DNA of 64,000 nucleotides from Boletus sp. NGJ (lineage: Eukaryota > Basidiomycota > Agaricomycetes > Boletales > Boletaceae): positions 1,034,752-1,098,751 of the forward strand of contig JAGTXK010000239.1 in NCBI GenBank assembly GCA_019096195.1, in the 5' to 3' direction. This document shows, piece by piece, positions 59,299 to 64,000 of the stretch. The position numbers were made by a program, and so were the translations under genes. Position 1 is the stretch's first letter; every line of letters starts with the position of its first letter. Under the pieces are notes generated by a model. The model worked only from the letters and a program-made list of their open reading frames with translations. It had not been told where the DNA came from and searched no databases.

Positions 59299-60121
59299 CG
59301 AATGAGCGGACAAATGTCGTCTGAGTGAAACCCAAATACCATCGGCAGGACGCGGTATTTGAGGAAAGCGGGGCGTGTGAATAATCATATGACATAAGTA
59401 TGCGGGGTTGGCAGGCTGAGGTAAGCGTCGGGAAGAGTAACCAAATGCGGATGGACGTTCGAGACCAGGAACAGGATGGCGCGGGCCTGTGCCTGCGACC
59501 TGATTAATGGCGGTCTCCCACTAGTGCTTGGAATGCGCGCCCAGAGTCCACAGATAACTAACCGGCCGAGGTGAGCCATGTGCTGGAATTGTCTCTCTTC
59601 GTGAGGTAGTGCTGGTAACGCGTTATTTCTTCTAGGTCTGGGACTGCCCAGCCGCATGTGTCTCGAGCAACACAAGTCTGGCACTCACGAGGTTATCTAA
59701 TTTTTCCCCGTTCTGGTTGGTTCTTCTCGACTTGTGAAAGTCGCTTTTCGGGCACGCACGTAACGCCCGCCTCTTCCTTACGTGCCAGTTCTTTCTCTCC
59801 CTCGCCCTCCCAGCCTATCCGTGTTCTGGATCAACCCTCCTTACTCACAGTTGCAATTCAAATGTGATCGGAGCTACGTCTTTCTGCCTCTCTGGTCCAA
59901 CTCACATACCACATAATCCTGCCTCGACCGGTCTGAATCCATCAGCATAGCACGGCTTAGATTCCTTTACCTACTTCCCTCTTCCCGCAAAAAGAGGCAA
60001 GACGTTCTTGACGCCGTCATCATCCTTTCCTCCTCGACGACTGCTTATCGACTGGCTACTAGCAACCGGTTTTTTTTAAATTTCATCATCCTTTTTTTGC
60101 TACGCATTCTCTGATTCAACG
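59299..60121. other. Divergent promoter region of CFEM and RhoGAP genes
   Basis: No gene is visible. The stretch before 60121 is pyrimidine-rich (TTTTTTTAAATTTC near 60070), as is common near fungal transcription starts. Confidence 0.45.
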
Positions 60122-63006
60122 ATGCCATCGCCTCCTTTCCCCCCTCGCCCTGTTCCTCTATCCCGCCAGGATGATCTTGATACTGGCGGTCGCAGTCAGT
60201 CACGGGCCCCGTCCAACACGCCGCTTCGTCCATATCTGCCACAGACTGAGGCAGTGCGCACGCCACGAAGCATTCTCCGTCCTACACCTCTTTCGCATAT
60301 GTCTACACCACACGACCCAACCGCGAACCCGCACATCTCACGTCCCCAACCCCCACCTACCGCCTCATCGCCATACCATCATCATCATACATCCTCCTCG
60401 CCCGAACTACGCCCGCGTGTGGATATTGCATGGGCGCCTCGTGTCCGCCCATACCCACAGCAATATCCATCTGATTTATCACAGATTGGGAAGACATCCA
60501 GTCCCATTCGCCCTTCCTCTCACATCGTGCCGCGTGTTCGCGGTGAACAAGACGATGCGATACAAAGACGCAGTGGCTTCGCCGCCCGTGTCAACCAGCA
60601 ATTTGTGCCTGGCTTTCGAGGGCGTTCGGCATCTGACGTCCGCATCGCTCATACCCCTCCCCCTGATCTTGAGCCGGACAGACTGGCCAGAGCGTGTGGA
60701 CAACCTGCCCCAACCGGTCCTTATCGACATGGCGATCTAGGTGTCCCCATTGATACGTCCTCTTCAGGTTTCAAGGACCCAGGCACGGCACGAAGTGCAG
60801 ACGCCTCTCCGTCTCATCCACCCGTACCGAAGATCAAAGTCGGTCACATGTATCGACGGCTGGACACACTCGCTCGTCGTACTACTCATCGTGCCATGGA
60901 TTATCTCAGCTTTGAAGACCTAGCTGGGATACAGAGACGGGACAGTCAACTCCGAGAGCAGCTGCGCCGGAAACGAAGCGAGCGGTTGCAAGAAAAAGAT
61001 CCTAGTTTTCGTAGGTGGATCCGTTGACGTCAGGCTCATCCTGCTGGTAATAACATTCGTCCTTCAGACGCGATCGGTGCACCCCTCCAGGACGTGCTCC
61101 TGTACGCTTCGACCCCTATCGTCATCGGCGATTATCAACACCACCTTCCTATCGTTGTCGTTGCTTGCATCGAGGAATTGACCAAAACTGGCTAGTGACG
61201 CGTTCAAGTTTGTTCTGCTTCATTTAGTCTCATCTGCATGTCTAGGTATCTACCAAAGCGGCCTGTTCCGTGCACTGCCGAGTCGCGATCGTCACCTGCA
61301 ACTCATCGACTTATTTGACAAGAGCCCTGATTTCGGTGCCCAGTTCAACATGCGTGGCCAAGCCATGCCGGACATTTGTGCGCTCCTGTCAACCTTTATC
61401 TCCAGTCTCCCCATCCCGCTCCTCGATGCACATATTTATTCAGCACTTTGGCACTGGTCTGTCAAGCCCAGTGTGAAACGCGAAGATGCGCGTCGGGATC
61501 AACAAGAAGAAGAGGAAGAAGAGCGACGTGCGAGAGGCGAACCGCCACGTCCGGAGGTGTGGATGGCACACACCGATCTCTACCTCGACGACACCGACAG
61601 TGCGCTCGAAACCGACCAACTCTCCACCGCCCAAATCCTCCTCCGGTTCCTTCCCACGGCGAACCTCTCCCTCCTCGTGTACCTCTGTGCGTTTTTTACC
61701 CAACTCCCGCTCTGCCCCGAGAACGGCTTGCAGCTCGAGGATGTGGCGCGGATATTCGGACATCGGTTGTTGGGAGGGTCAGTCAAGGTGATGTCGCAGC
61801 GGATGATGATGTGGATGTTGACACGGTGGCATCGAATTTCGGACACCTTGTTTGGGGAGATGTGTGGGATGACGCCGCCGCCGTCGCCTGTGCCACATGC
61901 CGGAGGGTCTGCCATTGGAGATGAGGGGAACCGCGAGCGGGTCGAGAAGCGCAAAGGGAAGCGAGAGGGCGGCTCAGGCGATGTAATACGTCATACCACG
62001 TCCACGTCCTCGTCGTATTCGTCGCCTTCGACCGAGTCACCCGAAGACCGCGGTGTGTCGTCTCGAAAGTCGTCACCGGACGGGGAAGAGGGGGAGAGCT
62101 CGGATGAAAGTAGACGACGAAAGAAGCGCGAACTCGATGTGCAAGAGCCACGTACTCGTCAATCCTCGACACGCAAAGAATGTAAGCTTTCTTCCACACT
62201 GTCTCGTTCCGTTATGGGCACTTAACATAGATAATGTCGCATGCACACATTCGCGCATATACACATATACTTGCATTTCCGATAGCGCGTCATGGACATG
62301 GTCAGGCGCGTCGTGGTTCTGGGTCGCGTCGTCATCATCATCACGGGCATTCGTCGGAGCACAAGAATGCATCCGCGTCGCCGGATCCGTTTGCAATGGG
62401 TAAGAGTAATCATTCCCTTTCCTTTCTTTACCCTGGCTTGCTAACACGCGACTTCCCTCCGCTATTGCTACCCCCGAAGCATTCGCCAAAGCGCAACAGG
62501 ATCTCGTGGACGCGCCTCTCCCGACGACTCCATCCAGTACGATTGCAAGCGATGAAAGAGACACTGAAAAAAGAGGCTCAACGTCCCAAATCGAAACATT
62601 TATCGACACGCCTGTCCGCATTGCCCCGTTTGAGAACAATTCGACACGCATCGACGTCGACACGCATGTCGTGGATGCGCTTCTTCAGGAAACAGCGGTG
62701 GCGACCGACGCGGCGAGGGCGTTGGCGGAGAGGGTAGAGGTCTTGGAGAGGGCGTTGCAGGTGCGGGAGGGTGGGGAGGGCCAACCTCAGTATCCAGTTG
62801 TGCCTCGTCGGGGTGACGAGGGCCAGGGCGATGGTGAGGGCGAGGATGACAAAGGGAATGGCGACAAAGGGAATGGCGACAAGGTCGTGGAGGACGAGTT
62901 GAGGTTGCAGTTGCGGCTTGTAGAGGCGGAGAGGGACCAGGCACAACAGATCGTGCGTGACATGAGGGCGTACCTCTTGAACGTGGGAAGGTCGACGCTG
63001 CACTAG
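60122..63006 (+). CDS. RhoGAP-domain protein
   Basis: RhoGAPs switch off Rho-type GTPases and shape actin and polarity. Exon 1 (60122 to about 61009) encodes a disordered Pro/Ser/Arg N-terminus of about 300 residues ending LREQLRRKRSERLQEKDPSF. After an intron the RhoGAP domain begins: GAPLQDVLLYAST, LPIVVVACIEELTKTG, IYQSGLFRALPSRDRHLQLIDLFD, PDICALLSTFISSLPIPLLD, LLRFLPTANLSLLVYLCAFF and ENGLQLEDVARIFGHRLLGG. The Arg-finger position is kept (LFR), but the usual Lys of the core helix is replaced (LSTFISSLP), so activity may be reduced. A Ser-rich linker and a coiled tail (AERVEVLERALQ, LRLVEAERDQAQQIV) end at TAG 63004-63006. The intron at 61192-61245 appears to use a GC donor. Confidence 0.85.
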
Positions 63007-63313
63007 TGAGGATGATGTGATGATCTCCGGCATGGACAGACACTTTTTTGTGGGTTTATGTACTACATGTGATAGATGACCGTAAATTTCTTTTTGGCGG
63101 ACGATGCGTCATCAGCAAAAAGTCCCAAACCTCACTAAGCCATACAAGGCTCCCACCGCCATACCAGCTCCGGCAAGGTCCAGCAAGGCCATACATATGA
63201 ACCCTAGCAAGCCCGGATAGGGGACTTGATTAAGTCATGCAAGGTGGTACGATCCCGGCAAAGTCATGTAAGCCCCGGGCCCTAACAACGACTTGTCGGA
63301 CTGCATGCTACCT
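63007..63313. other. Intergenic; short imperfect repeats
   Basis: Phrases such as GTCATGCAAG, GTCATGTAAG, CCGGCAAAG and CCGGCAAGG recur around 63160-63270. No gene. Confidence 0.4.
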
Positions 63314-63454
63314 CTACAGATAGGCATCGGCGAAATCCTCATCCCACCCAATATTCTCTCCATCAAATGCATCAAGTGCATCATCCACAAGACCGTCATC
63401 ACCCACCTCCAACTCTTCATCATCTTCGACCTGATCTAGCCCCATCACAAACAT
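63314..63454 (-). pseudogene. Small acidic ORF, possibly a gene end
   Basis: Forty-six codons: MFVMGLDQVEDDEELEVGDD, then DALDAFDGENIGWDEDFADAYL. The strongly acidic composition resembles the tail of a larger protein, for instance a transposase, but nothing upstream supports that. Origin uncertain. Confidence 0.3.
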
Positions 63455-64000
63455 TGTAAAATTGTGAGATAGCAAAATTTTCTATCATCATGTGCCATGG
63501 ACCAGTTTGGCATATCAGATTTCAGTTGCCCTTATTCTGGAATCTCAAGGAACACTCTTTCTGAACCAGAAGCAGATACTACAGTATTACTAAGTGAGCA
63601 GACATGAAACATTTTCACCTTTCACTCTATAAATATTTATAAGACATCCTAGGGCATGCTAGGGTGGGTTCAACCCTAACCCTAGGGTTACCTGAACCCT
63701 ATTCTAGGGTTTAAATATACATGGCATGTCATATGCATAAGGTAAAGGAGATGTAAGGGTCACAATATTGATGTAGGCTTGATTTTAAGGGATCTAATCT
63801 AATTGGGTAAGGGCTACCATAGGGTACAGGTAACATCAACATAGCAAACCACGCACATGCGCCAATGGCGCATGTGTGCGTCCACAACAACATCACAATA
63901 AAACATGAACAATCGAGTGTTGATAACGACGACTGCGGCACAAACGATGAACAGATGAAAACGAGGAATATGTTGAGTGTAGTTATACAGCGCGCACATG
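63455..64000. other. AT-rich window end; no gene
   Basis: Apart from the telomere-like cluster, only short ORFs occur. Confidence 0.4.
63660..63712. repeat. Telomere-like motif cluster, head to head
   Basis: CAACCCTAACCCTAGGGTT followed by further ACCCT/AGGGT units gives CCCTAA facing TTAGGG within about 45 bases. Confidence 0.6.

Noticed and set aside
1-64000. CRISPR arrays, bacterial operons or Shine-Dalgarno signals
   Set aside because: None seen; intron structure and gene families are eukaryotic.

Overview
The window looks like nuclear DNA of a filamentous basidiomycete, most likely an Agaricomycete of the Rhizoctonia/Ceratobasidium kind. Genes are dense and lie on both strands. They are broken by many introns of about 45-70 nt with GT..AG ends. 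The gene content fits fungal housekeeping: TIM50, REX4, an importin beta-3/KAP121-like karyopherin, a G-protein alpha subunit, a RhoGAP and a CFEM protein. Several other families are ones I associate with Agaricomycetes. The species assignment is inference; no database was searched, and exon boundaries were read by eye.

Layout. 1-3.2 kb holds transposon remains: a decayed Ty3/gypsy chromovirus pol with a possible 3' LTR, then a truncated transposase. 3.3-11.1 kb carries TIM50 (+), an F-box protein (-), a tRNA-Thr(CGU), a decayed multi-pass membrane protein gene, and a protein kinase whose reading frame splices into a GTPase domain (+). 12.3-19.8 kb carries a second tRNA-Thr(CGU), a large conserved protein of unknown function (-), a PH-domain coiled-coil gene with an apparent frameshift (+), and a small secreted protein (-). 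20-24.7 kb is gene-poor. 24.7-35.5 kb carries REX4 (-) sharing a short promoter with an unknown gene (+), a coiled-coil protein (-) and a long F-box protein (-).

The most informative region is 36.6-59.4 kb. A block CFEM gene, non-coding repeat, G-alpha gene lies on the + strand at 37.4-42.3 kb. It recurs, same order and opposite strand, at 59.4-56.5 kb. In the first copy G-alpha is intact and the CFEM gene is truncated and split. In the second copy CFEM is intact and G-alpha is a wreck. This is an inverted segmental duplication followed by reciprocal gene loss. Between the arms lie KAP121 (-), a broken paralogue of the 23.1-kb gene, a tandem pair of related genes whose re-read last exons end in CaaX-type prenylation motifs (-), and a DUF1479 oxygenase-like gene (+).

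The right end carries a RhoGAP gene (+), a small acidic ORF and a head-to-head telomere-like CCCTAA/TTAGGG motif. Signalling is a recurring theme (G-alpha, RhoGAP, PH protein, kinase-GTPase, CaaX proteins), but nothing in the sequence shows that these genes act together.
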